A DNA stretch of 46,454 bases from contig NZ_JANKZF010000010.1 in NCBI RefSeq assembly GCF_027568515.1, positions 1 through 46,454 of the forward strand, in the 5' to 3' direction. Positions within the stretch are counted from its first letter, which is position 1; the number at the start of each line of letters is the position of its first letter. The translations under genes were made by a program, and so were the position numbers. Positions 1 to 8,790 of this stretch are shown in pieces. A model generated the notes under the pieces. That model saw only the letters and a list, made by a program, of their open reading frames with translations. It did no database searches and was not told the origin of the DNA. Origin of the DNA: Arthrobacter sp. HY1533 (GTDB taxonomy: Bacteria > Actinomycetota > Actinomycetes > Actinomycetales > Micrococcaceae).

Positions 1-2267
1 ACGGACACGCCGGAGGCCAGCAGCTGGGTGCGGGGCCCGTCGTGTTCGCTCTTCTTGAGCAGGTAGATGCCCTTGTTGATGCCCTCGACGTCGATGTTCT
101 CCGGTGCCTTGGGCTGGCTGATCGGCTCGTTGTACACGGTGATGTAGTACATGACGTTGGGATCGGTGGAATCCGGTCCGTACATGCGCTCGATGCCGGC
201 GCGCACGATCGCCCCGATTTCGTAGCCGTAGGCGGGGTCGTAGGTGATCACGGCCGGGTTGGTGGAGGCCAGGATCGGGGAGTGGCCGTCGGCGTGCTGC
301 AGGCCTTCACCGGTGAGGGTGGTGCGTCCTGCGGTGGCGCCGATGATGAAGCCGCGGGTCATCTGGTCCCCGGCGGCCCAGAAGGAATCGCCGGTGCGCT
401 GGAAGCCGAACATGGAGTAGAAGACGTAGAACGGGATCAACGGTTCGCCATGGGTGGCGTAGGCGGTGCCGGCGGCGGTGAACGCTGCCACGGAACCGGC
501 CTCGTTGATGCCGGCATGCACGATCTGCCCCGAGATGGACTCCTTGTACGCCAGGACCAGGTCGCGGTCCACGGAGAGGTAGTTCTGCCCGTTGGGGTTG
601 TAGATCTTCGCGGTCGGGAAGAACGCGTCCATGCCGAAGGTGCGGGCCTCATCGGGGATGATCGGCACAATGCGCTTGCCGAACTCCTTGTCCCGCATCA
701 AGTCCTTGAGCAGCCGCACGAACGACATGGTCGTGGCGGCCTGCTGCTTGCCCGAGCCGCGGTTGGCGACCTCATAGGTCTTGTCCCCGGGCATTTCCAG
801 CTCGGTGTGCTTGCTGCGGCGTTCGGGCAGGAACCCGCCCAAGGCGGCGCGGCGTTCCATGAGGTACTGGATTTCCGGGGTGTCGGCTCCGGGGCGGTAG
901 TACGGGGGACGGTACGGGTCCGCTTCCAGGGTCTCGTCCGTGATGGGCAGGCGCAGGTGGGTGCGGAAGTCCTTGAGGTCCTGCAGGGTCAGCTTCTTCA
1001 TCTGGTGCGTGGCGTTGCGCGCCTCGAAGTGCGTGCCCAGGCCGTAACCCTTGACCGTGTGGGCCAGGATCACCGTGGGCTTGCCCTTGAACTCGGTGGC
1101 AGCCTTGTAGGCGGCGTAGACCTTGTGGTAGTCGTGCCCGCCGCGCTTGAGGTTCCAGACCTCGTCATCGGAGAGGTGCGCGACGAGTTCCTTGGTCTGC
1201 GGGGTCTTCCCGAAGAAGTGCTCCTTGACGAAGCCGCCGGACTCGGCCTTGTACGTCTGGTAGTCACCATCGAGGGTGGTGTTCATGACATCGACCAGGG
1301 AACCATCGGTGTCCCGGGCCAGCAGGTCATCCCATTCGCGGCCCCAGAGGACCTTGATGACGTTCCAGCCGGCGCCGCGGAAGAATGCTTCCAGTTCCTG
1401 GACGATCTTGCCGTTGCCGCGCACCGGGCCATCGAGGCGCTGGAGGTTGCAGTTGACCACGAAGTTCAGGTTGTCGAGCTTGTCGTTCGCGGCGAGCTGG
1501 AGCAGGCCGCGTGATTCGGGCTCGTCCATTTCACCATCACCGAGGAACGCCCAGACCTGCTGGTCGGAGGTGTCCTTGATGCCGCGGTTGTGCAGGTAGC
1601 GGTTGGACTGGGCCTGGTAGATCGCGTTCATCGGGCCAATGCCCATGGACACGGTGGGGAATTCCCAGAACTCGGGCATCAGGCGCGGGTGCGGGTAGGA
1701 GGAGAGGGCGTGGCCTTCCTTGGAGCGTTCCTGGCGGAAGCCGTCCATGTCTTCTTCGGAGAGGCGGCCTTCCAGGAAGGCGCGGGCGTACATGCCGGGG
1801 GAGGCGTGGCCCTGGAAGAAGATCTGGTCCCCGCCGCCGGGGTGGTTCTTGCCGCGGAAGAAGTGGTTGAAGCCCACCTCGTACAAGGTCGCAGCACCGG
1901 CATAGGTGGAGATGTGCCCACCAACACCGATCTCCGGGGTCTGTGCGCGGTGCACCATGACGGCGGCGTTCCAGCGCAGCCAGGCGCGGTACTTGCGCTC
2001 GATCTCCTCGTTGCCCGGGAAAACAGGTTCCTGGTCAGCCGGGATCGTGTTCACATAGTCGGTGGTGGTGACCATGGGCACGCCAACACTCTGTGCGCCG
2101 GCCCGCTGCAGCAGGCTACGCATAATGAACTGGGCACGCTCAGTGCTGCGTTCGGAGATCAACGAGTCGAAGGACTCAAGCCATTCGGCTGTCTCTTCCG
2201 GATCGCGATCAGGCAGCTGGTTGGTCAACCCGCTGAGGATATGGGAATTGTCTTCTCGCAAGAACAT
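1..2267 (-). CDS. aceE: pyruvate dehydrogenase E1 component, homodimeric (3' end missing)
   Basis: This is the thiamine-diphosphate E1 subunit of the pyruvate dehydrogenase complex, which decarboxylates pyruvate and passes the acetyl group to the E2 lipoyl domain. About 755 of the usual roughly 910 residues are present and the reading frame runs off the left edge of the window. The thiamine-diphosphate motif is visible as [10 protein letters not shown] near residue 240, followed by [11 protein letters not shown]. The sequence resembles the large homodimeric AceE of actinobacteria and Gammaproteobacteria, not the alpha/beta form. I chose the ATG at 2267-2265, which reads MFLREDNSH and has an AAAGAGGA ribosome binding site 4 bases upstream. 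No E2 or E3 gene is adjacent, as is usual in this group. The 227 bases before the NCS1 promoter hold its leader; a TACAAT at about 2422-2427 on this strand could be a -10 box, but I see no good -35. Confidence 0.95.
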   Translation of the reverse strand, partial: MFLREDNSHILSGLTNQLPDRDPEETAEWLESFDSLISERSTERAQFIMRSLLQRAGAQSVGVPMVTTTDYVNTIPADQEPVFPGNEEIERKYRAWLRWNAAVMVHRAQTPEIGVGGHISTYAGAATLYEVGFNHFFRGKNHPGGGDQIFFQGHASPGMYARAFLEGRLSEEDMDGFRQERSKEGHALSSYPHPRLMPEFWEFPTVSMGIGPMNAIYQAQSNRYLHNRGIKDTSDQQVWAFLGDGEMDEPESRGLLQLAANDKLDNLNFVVNCNLQRLDGPVRGNGKIVQELEAFFRGAGWNVIKVLWGREWDDLLARDTDGSLVDVMNTTLDGDYQTYKAESGGFVKEHFFGKTPQTKELVAHLSDDEVWNLKRGGHDYHKVYAAYKAATEFKGKPTVILAHTVKGYGLGTHFEARNATHQMKKLTLQDLKDFRTHLRLPITDETLEADPYRPPYYRPGADTPEIQYLMERRAALGGFLPERRSKHTELEMPGDKTYEVANRGSGKQQAATTMSFVRLLKDLMRDKEFGKRIVPIIPDEARTFGMDAFFPTAKIYNPNGQNYLSVDRDLVLAYKESISGQIVHAGINEAGSVAAFTAAGTAYATHGEPLIPFYVFYSMFGFQRTGDSFWAAGDQMTRGFIIGATAGRTTLTGEGLQHADGHSPILASTNPAVITYDPAYGYEIGAIVRAGIERMYGPDSTDPNVMYYITVYNEPISQPKAPENIDVEGINKGIYLLKKSEHDGPRTQLLASGVS

Positions 2268-2493
2268 CGGTCCTCTTTCAGTGGTGCATTCGCGGCCTCC
2301 CTGGTGGTGAGGCGGCGCCTACCCGCTGGCTGCGCGTTCGCCGTCGAACGTGGCGCGGGCGTTGGGCCATCCAAACGAAAGCCGCTGTCACGGTTTTCGT
2401 CAGATGGAAAGAAAATATTGTATGCCGAGATTACTGCCGATGGCCCCAGGATGCAAAATTCTCGGTTTGTGACAGATTTTCAGGCTTCAGCCA

Positions 2494-2522
2494 TTGACTT
2501 GATGTGAGCTGACTCATACGAT
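2494..2522 (+). promoter_or_regulatory. sigma70-type promoter of the NCS1 permease unit
   Basis: TTGACT (2494-2499) and TACGAT (2517-2522) are separated by exactly 17 bases, which is a near-consensus vegetative promoter. The -10 box lies inside a CATACGA element (2515-2521). CATAC recurs at 2529 and 2553, so a repressor bound there would cover the -10 box and the start of the transcript. Confidence 0.6.
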
Positions 2523-2546
2523 TGTTTTCATACCTCAAAAGTTTTC

Positions 2547-2563
2547 TTCCACCATACGAAAAT
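2547..2563 (+). promoter_or_regulatory. candidate operator shared with the urate oxidase operon
   Basis: The sequence TTCCACCATACGAAAAT matches TTCCACGATGCGAAATT upstream of uraD (9348-9364, minus strand) at 14 of 17 positions. The core is an imperfect palindrome, TTYCRC-N3-GYGRAA-like. It lies about 20-35 bases after the predicted transcription start, a position suited to repression. No regulator gene is next to it, and the protein that would bind is unknown. Confidence 0.45.
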
Positions 2564-2683
2564 CCTATTTGTTGCGGAGCTATCATGGACGCTACTTCCA
2601 CAAAAAATACCCACCCCGTTGAGGCAGGTGCCGCCCCTCAAGGGAGACGGGCAGCGCTGTCTGATCCAAGAAGAGGAACCACC

Positions 2684-4189
2684 TTGTCTGAACACAGCAG
2701 TTCCACCACGGTGTCAGAGCCACCCTTTGCAACCCCCGAGGGTTACACGCTCAGTGCCAGCCTGTTCAACCAGGACCTTGCGCCGACCAAGATGAAGGGC
2801 CGGCGCTGGTCCAGCTACAGCATCTTCACGCTGTGGGCCAACGATGTGCACAGCCTGGGCAACTACGCCTTCGCCATTGGATTGTTCGCCATCGGCCTGG
2901 GCGGCTGGCAGATCTTGCTGGCCCTGGGCATCGGAGCCGTACTCCTCTTTGGCCTGTTGAACTTCTCGGGATTCATGGGATTCAAGACAGGCGTTCCGTT
3001 CCCGGTCATGAGCCGCATCAGCTTCGGCATCAAGGGCGCACACATCGCATCCCTGCTCCGTGGCGGCGTCGCAATCGTCTGGTTCGGCGTGCAGACCTTC
3101 CTGGCCTCGGTGGTCCTGCGGGTCATGCTCACGGCACTGTTCCCCGCATTGCATGATTGGGACACCAACTCCATCCTGGGCCTTTCCACCCTCGGCTGGC
3201 TGACCTTCCTGGCGCTTTGGGTTGTCCAGGTTGTCATCGTCAGCTTCGGCATGGACATGATCCGCAAGTACGAGGCCTTCGCCGGTCCCATCATCCTTGT
3301 CACCATGGCAACCATCGCCATCTGGATGTTCATCCAGGCCGGTGGATCCATCGCCTGGCAGACCAACCAGGGCCTGCAGGGCGCTGAAATGTGGCGCACC
3401 ATCTTTGCCGGCGGCGCCCTGTGGGTTGCCATCTACGGCACGTTCGTCCTGAACTTCTGCGACTTCACCCGCTCCGCCAAGTCCGCCAAGTCAATTGTCC
3501 GCGGCAACTTCTGGGGCATCCCGATCAACATGCTCCTCTTCGGCGCAATTGTGGTTGTCATCTCCGGTGCCCAGTTCAAGATCGACGGCACCATCATTGA
3601 AAGCCCCTCCGACATTGTCCAGACAATCCCCAACACCTTCCTGCTGGTTGTCGCCTGCCTGGCACTGCTCATCCTCACCATCGCCGTGAACCTGATGGCC
3701 AACTTCGTGGCCCCCGTCTACGCACTGACCAACCTGTTCCCGCGCCACCTGAACTTCCGCAAGGCAGCCCTGGTCAGCGCAATCATCGGCCTGGTCATCC
3801 TGCCCTGGAACCTCTACAACAACCCCGTGGTCATCGTGTACTTCCTGGGCGGCCTCGGTGCCCTCCTGGGCCCGCTGTTCGGCGTCATCATGGCCGACTA
3901 CTGGATCATCCGCCGCGGCCAGGTCAACGTCCCGCACCTCTACACCAAGGCAGACGGCGCGGACTACCACTACAAGCGGGGCGTCAACCCCCGTGCCGTC
4001 ATCGCCCTGATCCCGGCATCCGTGGTGGCCATCCTGATCGCCTTTATCCCGCAGCTGCACGAACTGTCCTCCTTCTCTTGGTTCTTCGGGGCCGGGCTGG
4101 CCGCCATCACCTACTACTTTGTGGCCGACCGCAAGGGGCCGTTCCACAACGTCTCCGGTGAGCCCATCGCAGTCGACAGCGTCCACTAG
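2684..4189 (+). CDS. NCS1 family nucleobase/hydantoin:cation symporter
   Basis: This is a 12-helix secondary transporter of the NCS1 family (Mhp1, PucI, allantoin, cytosine and uracil permeases), which imports nucleobases or hydantoin-type compounds with Na+ or H+. Family signs are the N-terminal GYTLSASLFNQDLAPT, then SIFTLWANDVHSLGNYAFA in helix 1 and SRISFGIKG in the loop before helix 3. The length is about 501 residues, typical of the family. I chose TTG at 2684, preceded by AAGAGGA with 6-base spacing. The in-frame ATG at 2585 also has a GGAG site, but the 33 codons between them use rare codons such as AGA and look like leader. The downstream racemase-like gene follows after 27 bases, so the two form an operon. 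That neighbour suggests a hydantoin or allantoin substrate, but this is inference. Confidence 0.85.
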   Translation: MSEHSSSTTVSEPPFATPEGYTLSASLFNQDLAPTKMKGRRWSSYSIFTLWANDVHSLGNYAFAIGLFAIGLGGWQILLALGIGAVLLFGLLNFSGFMGFKTGVPFPVMSRISFGIKGAHIASLLRGGVAIVWFGVQTFLASVVLRVMLTALFPALHDWDTNSILGLSTLGWLTFLALWVVQVVIVSFGMDMIRKYEAFAGPIILVTMATIAIWMFIQAGGSIAWQTNQGLQGAEMWRTIFAGGALWVAIYGTFVLNFCDFTRSAKSAKSIVRGNFWGIPINMLLFGAIVVVISGAQFKIDGTIIESPSDIVQTIPNTFLLVVACLALLILTIAVNLMANFVAPVYALTNLFPRHLNFRKAALVSAIIGLVILPWNLYNNPVVIVYFLGGLGALLGPLFGVIMADYWIIRRGQVNVPHLYTKADGADYHYKRGVNPRAVIALIPASVVAILIAFIPQLHELSSFSWFFGAGLAAITYYFVADRKGPFHNVSGEPIAVDSVH

Positions 4190-4216
4190 CCGCGATCCCC
4201 CCTGGAAAGGCAGACC

Positions 4217-4963
4217 ATGCGCATTCTTGTAGTCAACGTCAATACCACGGCATCCATGACGGAATCCATCGCTGAGCAGGCCCGCTCAGTGGCCGCCCCC
4301 GGCACGGAGATCATCGCCCTCACCCCGCGCTTCGGTGCGGAATCCTGTGAAGGGAACTTCGAAAGCTACCTGGCCGCCGTTGCCGTCATGGACGCAGTGC
4401 AGTCCTACCCGGAACCCTTCGACGCGGTCATCCAGGCGGGCTACGGGGAACACGGGCGGGAAGGCTTGCAGGAACTGCTGGACGTCCCGGTTGTCGACAT
4501 CACCGAAGCCGCCGCCAGCACCGCCATGTTCCTGGGCCACAAGTACTCTGTGGTCACCACCCTTGACCGGGCCGTTCCGCTCATCGAGGACCGGCTCAAG
4601 CTGGCCGGGCTGACCGACCGCTGCGCATCTGTCCGGGCCAGCGGCATGGCCGTCCTGGAACTTGAGGAACAGCCGGAGCGTGCCGTTGAGGCAATTGTCC
4701 GCGAGGCCGAGCTGGCCGTCACCGTGGACAAGGCGGAGGTCATCGTCCTTGGCTGCGGCGGCATGGCCGGGCTCAACGAGCAGGTCCGGGAGCGCACGGG
4801 TGTTCCCGTGGTCGACGGCGTCGCTGCCGCGGTCACGATCGCCGAGTCGCTGGTCCGGTTGGGCCTGTCCACCTCCAAGGTGCGCACCTACGCGCCACCC
4901 CGGCCCAAGGCCTTCACCGGCTGGCCGGTTCCGGCCGGCGCGGCCGAATTGATCGGGCGCTAG
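4217..4963 (+). CDS. hydantoin/allantoin racemase-like protein (Asp/Glu racemase superfamily) lacking the first catalytic Cys
   Basis: At 248 residues this protein belongs to the Asp/Glu/hydantoin racemase superfamily, in which two facing cysteines exchange the substrate proton. The second cysteine is present in LGCGGM (Cys180). The first site, normally ACFGDPG in hydantoin racemase, reads AGYGEHG, so Gly75 replaces the cysteine. That Gly/Cys pairing is the arrangement known for arylmalonate decarboxylase (Gly74/Cys188), which decarboxylates and does not racemise. Other family features such as DVPVVDITEAA and PVVDGVAAAV are intact. The start at 4217 has an AAAGG site (4205-4209, spacing 7). 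It is cotranscribed with the NCS1 permease and ends before a strong terminator. Likely roles are a one-cysteine decarboxylase or isomerase, or a divergent racemase. The substrate cannot be read from the sequence. Confidence 0.75.
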   Translation: MRILVVNVNTTASMTESIAEQARSVAAPGTEIIALTPRFGAESCEGNFESYLAAVAVMDAVQSYPEPFDAVIQAGYGEHGREGLQELLDVPVVDITEAAASTAMFLGHKYSVVTTLDRAVPLIEDRLKLAGLTDRCASVRASGMAVLELEEQPERAVEAIVREAELAVTVDKAEVIVLGCGGMAGLNEQVRERTGVPVVDGVAAAVTIAESLVRLGLSTSKVRTYAPPRPKAFTGWPVPAGAAELIGR

Positions 4964-4975
4964 AAAAACCCAGGG

Positions 4976-5014
4976 ACGGGACCGGCGGAACACTTCCGCC
5001 GGTCCCGTCTTTTT
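4976..5014 (+). terminator. rho-independent terminator of the permease/racemase unit
   Basis: A perfect 15-base-pair stem (4976-4990 with 4994-5008) has a 3-base loop CAC and is followed by CTTTTTTG-like T-rich sequence. It separates the permease/racemase unit from the downstream SDR gene. Confidence 0.85.
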
Positions 5015-5069
5015 GTGCCTTCACGGCAAATGCACGCAACAATGGAGCCACCTTCAATAAGGAGCAGAT

Positions 5070-5831
5070 GTGAACAAGGAAAACACTCCAGCACGGGTCA
5101 TGGTTGTGACGGGCGCCGGCTCCGGCATTGGCCGCGCCGTGGCGCAGGCCGCACTGGCGGAAGGGTATGCCGTGGTCCTGGCCGGCCGCCGGGAAGCTGA
5201 ACTTTCCGACGTGGCCGGCGGCCACCCGCTGGCCCTGGCAGTCCCGACGGACGTCACCGAGCATGCGCAGGTGGAGAATTTGTTCAGCCAGGCCGTGGAA
5301 CGCTTTGGCCGGGTGGATGTCCTGTTCAACAATGCCGGAACCTTTGGCCCCGCCAAGTCCGTGGATGAGGTTTCCCTGGCCGACTGGAATGCCACCGTGG
5401 CCGTCAACCTCACCGGCTCCATGCTGTGCGCGGCCGCCGCCATCCGGGCCATGAAAAACCAGCAACCCCAAGGTGGGCGGATCATCAACAACGGCTCCAT
5501 CTCCGCCCACTCCCCGCGGCCCAAGTCGGCCGCCTACACAGTCACCAAGCACGCCATCAGCGGCCTGACCAAGTCAATTGAACTGGACGGGCGGGCCTAC
5601 GGCATCAGCTGCGGCCAGATCGACATCGGCAACACCGCAACCTCCATCATGTCCACCCTGGATGTTGCCACCGGTGCCCTGCAGGCCAATGGGGACCTGC
5701 TGGTGGAGCCCACCTTCCCCGTGGCCGAGGCCGCCCGGACCGTCATGTTCATGGCCGGCCTCCCGGCGTCGGCAACCATTGGCCAGCTGGTCATCACGGC
5801 CGCCGGCATGCCCTTCATTGGGCGGGGCTGA
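5070..5831 (+). CDS. short-chain dehydrogenase/reductase (classical SDR)
   Basis: This 253-residue NAD(P)-dependent oxidoreductase has the classical SDR layout: TGAGSGIG cofactor loop (residues 14-21), NNAG (87-90), catalytic Ser143, and Tyr156-x3-Lys160 in YTVTK. The GTG start at 5070 has AAGGAG with 5-base spacing. The ATG two bases earlier is followed at once by TGA and cannot be used. A terminator separates it from the racemase-like gene, so it probably has its own promoter, although none is clear in the short gap. It lies between two purine-related transporters, so a role in the same catabolic setting is possible. SDR substrates cannot be predicted from sequence alone. Confidence 0.85.
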   Translation: MNKENTPARVMVVTGAGSGIGRAVAQAALAEGYAVVLAGRREAELSDVAGGHPLALAVPTDVTEHAQVENLFSQAVERFGRVDVLFNNAGTFGPAKSVDEVSLADWNATVAVNLTGSMLCAAAAIRAMKNQQPQGGRIINNGSISAHSPRPKSAAYTVTKHAISGLTKSIELDGRAYGISCGQIDIGNTATSIMSTLDVATGALQANGDLLVEPTFPVAEAARTVMFMAGLPASATIGQLVITAAGMPFIGRG

Positions 5832-5860
5832 CTCTCCAGGCTCCCCACCAAGAAGCGTTC

Positions 5861-5901
5861 GACGGCGGTGGGCCTCCCTCACGGGGCGGCCCACCGCCGT
5901 C
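5861..5901. terminator. bidirectional hairpin between convergent SDR and NCS2 genes
   Basis: A perfect 14-base-pair stem (5861-5874 with 5888-5901) has a 13-base loop. It sits in the 80-base gap between two convergent genes. There is no strong T-run on either side, so its role as terminator comes from position. Confidence 0.55.
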
Positions 5902-5911
5902 GTACTTGGGT

Positions 5912-7411
5912 TTAGTGGTGGCTTGAACCGTCGGGTGCCAGCGGGATCTCTCCCGTCACGGGCACCTCCCGGCCGTCGACGTCGATCAACTTGCCGTCCT
6001 CACACCGGTCGCCGTCCTGCAGGTGCTCCAGCAGCTCGGCCGTGATCATCCGGTCGGTGCCGGCGGCAAACACGGACGGGTTCTCCGGGTTCCCGCGCTT
6101 GAGATGGTTGAACAGCAGGTTCAACAGGATTGCCATGATGGCCGCCGAGGAAATTCCGGAGTGGAAGATGGTGCCCACCCACTCCGGGAACTGGTCGTAG
6201 AAGGTGGGGGCGGCAATGGGCAGCATGCCAAAGCCCACAGAGGTGGAGACAATGACCAGGTTCATGTTGTTGCGGTAGTCCACCTGGGCCAGTGTGCGGA
6301 TGCCGCTGGCAGCCACCGTGCCGAACAGGACGATTCCTGCCCCGCCCAGCACCGACAGGGGAACGGCGGCAACCACCCGCCCCAGGATGGGCAGCAGCCC
6401 CAACACCACCAGGATCACCCCGCCCGCCGCAACCACGAAGCGGCTCTTGACCCCCGTGACGGCAACCAAGCCTACATTCTGGGCAAAGGCGCTCTGGGTG
6501 AAGGAGCCGAACACGGGTGAGACAAGGCTTGAGGCCATGTCGGCGCGCAGCCCTGCGGCAATGCGCTTGGAATCCACCTTGGTGTCCACAATCTGCCCCA
6601 CCGCCAGGATGTCCGCCGTGGTTTCCGTCAGGATCACCAGGACAACAATGAGCATGGAGATGATGGCGGCAACATTGAAGGTGGGCAGCCCCAAATGGAA
6701 CGGCATGGGCAGTTCAAAAATGGCGCCATGGCCCACCCCGGAAAAGTCCGCCTTGCCCATGAAGATGGCAGCCACGGTGCCAATGACCATGGCGAGCAGG
6801 ATGGAGAGCCGGGAGATGGTGGAACTGCCCAGCTTGCTCAGCAGGAGCACCACGGCCAGGGTGAACGCGGCGAGCATGATGTTTGAGACGCTGCCGTAGT
6901 CGGCGGCTTTCTTGTTGCCTCCCATGGACCAGTTTGCCGCCACGGGCATCAGGGTCAGCCCAATGGTGGTGATGACGCTGCCGGTAACCACGGGCGGAAA
7001 GAATTTCACAATCTTGGAAAACAATGGCGCAATGAGAAGCCCGAACGCTGCCGAGACAATGACAGCACCAAAGACCGCCTGGATGCCGCCGCCGCCAACA
7101 ATGGCCACCATGGTGGCCACGCTGGCGAACGAGACGCCCTGGACCAGCGGCAGTTGTGAACCGAAGAACGGCAGCCCAATGGTTTGCAGGAGGGTTGCCA
7201 GCCCGCCCATGAAGAGGGCCGCGGCGATCAGCACGCCGATGTCGGCCGATGACAGGCCGGCGGCCTGCCCAATGATGAGCGGGACGGCGATGATGCCGCC
7301 GTACATGGTCAATACATGTTGGAATCCATAGGCGAAACTTGCGCCAATTCCGAGCTTTTCATCCTCGGGCCGGGTGGGAACTGCGGCCGTGGAACGTGAA
7401 ATTTTGGTCAT
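5912..7411 (-). CDS. NCS2 family urate/xanthine permease
   Basis: This is a 499-residue membrane transporter of the NCS2 (NAT) family with about 14 hydrophobic segments, which brings oxidised purines into the cell. The NAT signature is present as QNVGLVAVTG, a form typical of the urate/xanthine branch (UacT, PucJ/PucK, UapA). The start at 7411 has a perfect AAGGAGGT site with 5-base spacing. It lies downstream of the urate oxidase gene on the same strand but behind a hairpin at 7475-7504, so it is probably a separate or partly read-through transcript. Together with uraD, uraH and uricase it forms a route from external urate to allantoin. Urate is the best guess for the substrate; xanthine is the alternative. 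Confidence 0.88.
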   Translation of the reverse strand: MTKISRSTAAVPTRPEDEKLGIGASFAYGFQHVLTMYGGIIAVPLIIGQAAGLSSADIGVLIAAALFMGGLATLLQTIGLPFFGSQLPLVQGVSFASVATMVAIVGGGGIQAVFGAVIVSAAFGLLIAPLFSKIVKFFPPVVTGSVITTIGLTLMPVAANWSMGGNKKAADYGSVSNIMLAAFTLAVVLLLSKLGSSTISRLSILLAMVIGTVAAIFMGKADFSGVGHGAIFELPMPFHLGLPTFNVAAIISMLIVVLVILTETTADILAVGQIVDTKVDSKRIAAGLRADMASSLVSPVFGSFTQSAFAQNVGLVAVTGVKSRFVVAAGGVILVVLGLLPILGRVVAAVPLSVLGGAGIVLFGTVAASGIRTLAQVDYRNNMNLVIVSTSVGFGMLPIAAPTFYDQFPEWVGTIFHSGISSAAIMAILLNLLFNHLKRGNPENPSVFAAGTDRMITAELLEHLQDGDRCEDGKLIDVDGREVPVTGEIPLAPDGSSHH

Positions 7412-7474
7412 AGCGGACCTCCTTGTCTGCTTACCCTTATTAAGCGAGAACCCGCTTTGGGAGTTGTCGCTGCG

Positions 7475-7504
7475 GGCAGGCGGGGGTTGCAGCCCCCGCC
7501 TGCC
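7475..7504 (-). terminator. terminator-like hairpin after the urate oxidase operon
   Basis: A perfect 12-base-pair GC-rich stem (7475-7486 with 7493-7504) has a 6-base loop and lies 30 bases after the uricase stop. It lacks a T-tract, so termination may be partial and allow some transcription of the permease. Confidence 0.5.
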
Positions 7505-7534
7505 TCTGTGCAGGGCCGTTATGGCCCGGCCGTG

Positions 7535-8446
7535 TTAGCAAAAGCCGGCGATGCCGTCCCAGGCGTTTCCGGCATCCGAGGCGTCCTCGCGCAGGACCGT
7601 GGCCTCGATCAGCCCGTAGGGCCGGTCTGCCGCGAAGAAGACCTCATTGGGGTTGTCCAGGCCAAACGGGGACAGGTCCACCACAAAGTGGTGCTTGTTG
7701 GGCATGGAAAACTTGATCTCGTCAATTTCCGGATGGGCCACAAGCACCTTTTTGCCCATGTCGAAGAGCGTCTGCTGCAGGGCTGTGGAGTAGTTCTCCG
7801 TGAAGCCTTCCAGCAACAGGGACTTGACGTCGTCGTAGGACTTGTTGAAGTCAACCTCCGCCACGGCGGCCGGGTTGAACCGCCAGCGCGCGGCCACATC
7901 GGTGGCCAGGATGCGGTCGTTGGTGGGTGCAAGCGTGGTGTACTTGTCCACCGGGTAGCCCTCGAAGCCCGATTGGGTGGACTTCAGGACGGTGAGGTCG
8001 GCCAGGCCGGAAATCACCTGGGTGTTGGGGCCGTCCTTGACCACCACGGCGGTGCGCACTTCCTGCCCGTTGCGCACGAATGCATGGTTGTGGGCCTGGC
8101 CGTGCGCCTCGATGCGGTCCCACTTGTACTGTTCGGCGGCCCAGCGCCCGCCGCTCACCCAGGCAAACTCCGAGGTGAAGTGCTCGCCCAGGCGCAACAG
8201 AAACGCCTCGGGGGAGCCCACTCCGGCACGGGCGAAGGCGTAGACAGTGTTTTTCTGGGTGTCCGTGGCCACGACGTGGGCGTTGTCGCCTTCGAGGTGG
8301 GCGGCCAGGAAGTCGCCGCGCAGCTGCGAGGTTACGTTGAGGTCCTCGATCTCGTGGCGCTCCGTGTCCCTGGTGATTTTCACTAGCCGGACCTCGGCCT
8401 TGCCGTACTGGTTGGCCCCCAGGACAATGTTGTTGTTCTCGTTCAT
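7535..8446 (-). CDS. urate oxidase (uricase)
   Basis: This is a cofactor-free urate oxidase that converts urate and O2 to 5-hydroxyisourate and H2O2. The 303-residue protein has the N-terminal QYGKAEVRLVK segment with the catalytic Lys, ATDTQKNTVYAF with the partner Thr, WRFNPAAVAEVDF, and NKHHFVVDL near the C-terminus, and ends in IAGFC. It closely resembles my recollection of A. globiformis uricase. The ATG at 8446 has an AGAGGAAG site. The stop of the HIU hydrolase gene ends 2 bases upstream, so the genes are translationally linked. Longer upstream reading in this frame crosses the HIU hydrolase gene and is not real. It is the last gene of a uraD-uraH-uricase operon, which supplies the two enzymes that process its unstable product. 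Confidence 0.97.
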   Translation of the reverse strand: MNENNNIVLGANQYGKAEVRLVKITRDTERHEIEDLNVTSQLRGDFLAAHLEGDNAHVVATDTQKNTVYAFARAGVGSPEAFLLRLGEHFTSEFAWVSGGRWAAEQYKWDRIEAHGQAHNHAFVRNGQEVRTAVVVKDGPNTQVISGLADLTVLKSTQSGFEGYPVDKYTTLAPTNDRILATDVAARWRFNPAAVAEVDFNKSYDDVKSLLLEGFTENYSTALQQTLFDMGKKVLVAHPEIDEIKFSMPNKHHFVVDLSPFGLDNPNEVFFAADRPYGLIEATVLREDASDAGNAWDGIAGFC

Positions 8447-8448
8447 GG

Positions 8449-8790
8449 CTAGCTTCCTCTGTACGTTGAAAAGGCGAATGGGCTCAGCAGCAGCGGCACG
8501 TGGTAGTGCTCTTGCGCCGCGTCGAGCGTGAAGGTCAGTGACACTTCCGGGAAGAAGGTTTCCGCGCCGATGCCGGCGAAATAGGTGCCTGTGTTGAAGC
8601 GGAGGCGGTAGGTCCCGCTGGGCAGCCGCTCCGGGCCCAGGTCCTTGGCCCGTCCCTGGGCGTCGGTGGTTGCCGAAGCGAGCTGTTGCCACCGCCCGTC
8701 GGTCAACGCGTCAAGCTCCACTTCGACGCCGGTTGCCGGCAATCCCCGCGTGGTGTCCAAAACGTGGGTGGTGATGTGCGAAACGCTCAT
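8449..8790 (-). CDS. uraH: 5-hydroxyisourate hydrolase (transthyretin-like)
   Basis: This 113-residue protein hydrolyses 5-hydroxyisourate, the uricase product, to OHCU. It has the full set of transthyretin-related hydrolase signs: an N-terminal HVLD with the catalytic His, an internal Arg-containing strand, HYHVPLLLSPF, and the C-terminal tetrapeptide YRGS that marks the enzymes as opposed to vertebrate transthyretin. Its start codon overlaps the uraD stop by 4 bases (ATGA), and its stop lies 2 bases before the uricase ATG. This is tight coupling within the operon. Confidence 0.96.
   Translation of the reverse strand: MSVSHITTHVLDTTRGLPATGVEVELDALTDGRWQQLASATTDAQGRAKDLGPERLPSGTYRLRFNTGTYFAGIGAETFFPEVSLTFTLDAAQEHYHVPLLLSPFAFSTYRGS

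Noticed and set aside
42-1514. Long open frame on the plus strand opposite aceE
   Set aside because: It is antisense to a clear aceE, has a Val/Gly/Leu-rich shadow composition and no family resemblance.
8447-8692. N-terminal extension of urate oxidase
   Set aside because: It overlaps the HIU hydrolase gene in another frame; the ATG at 8446 has a good ribosome site and matches uricase starts.
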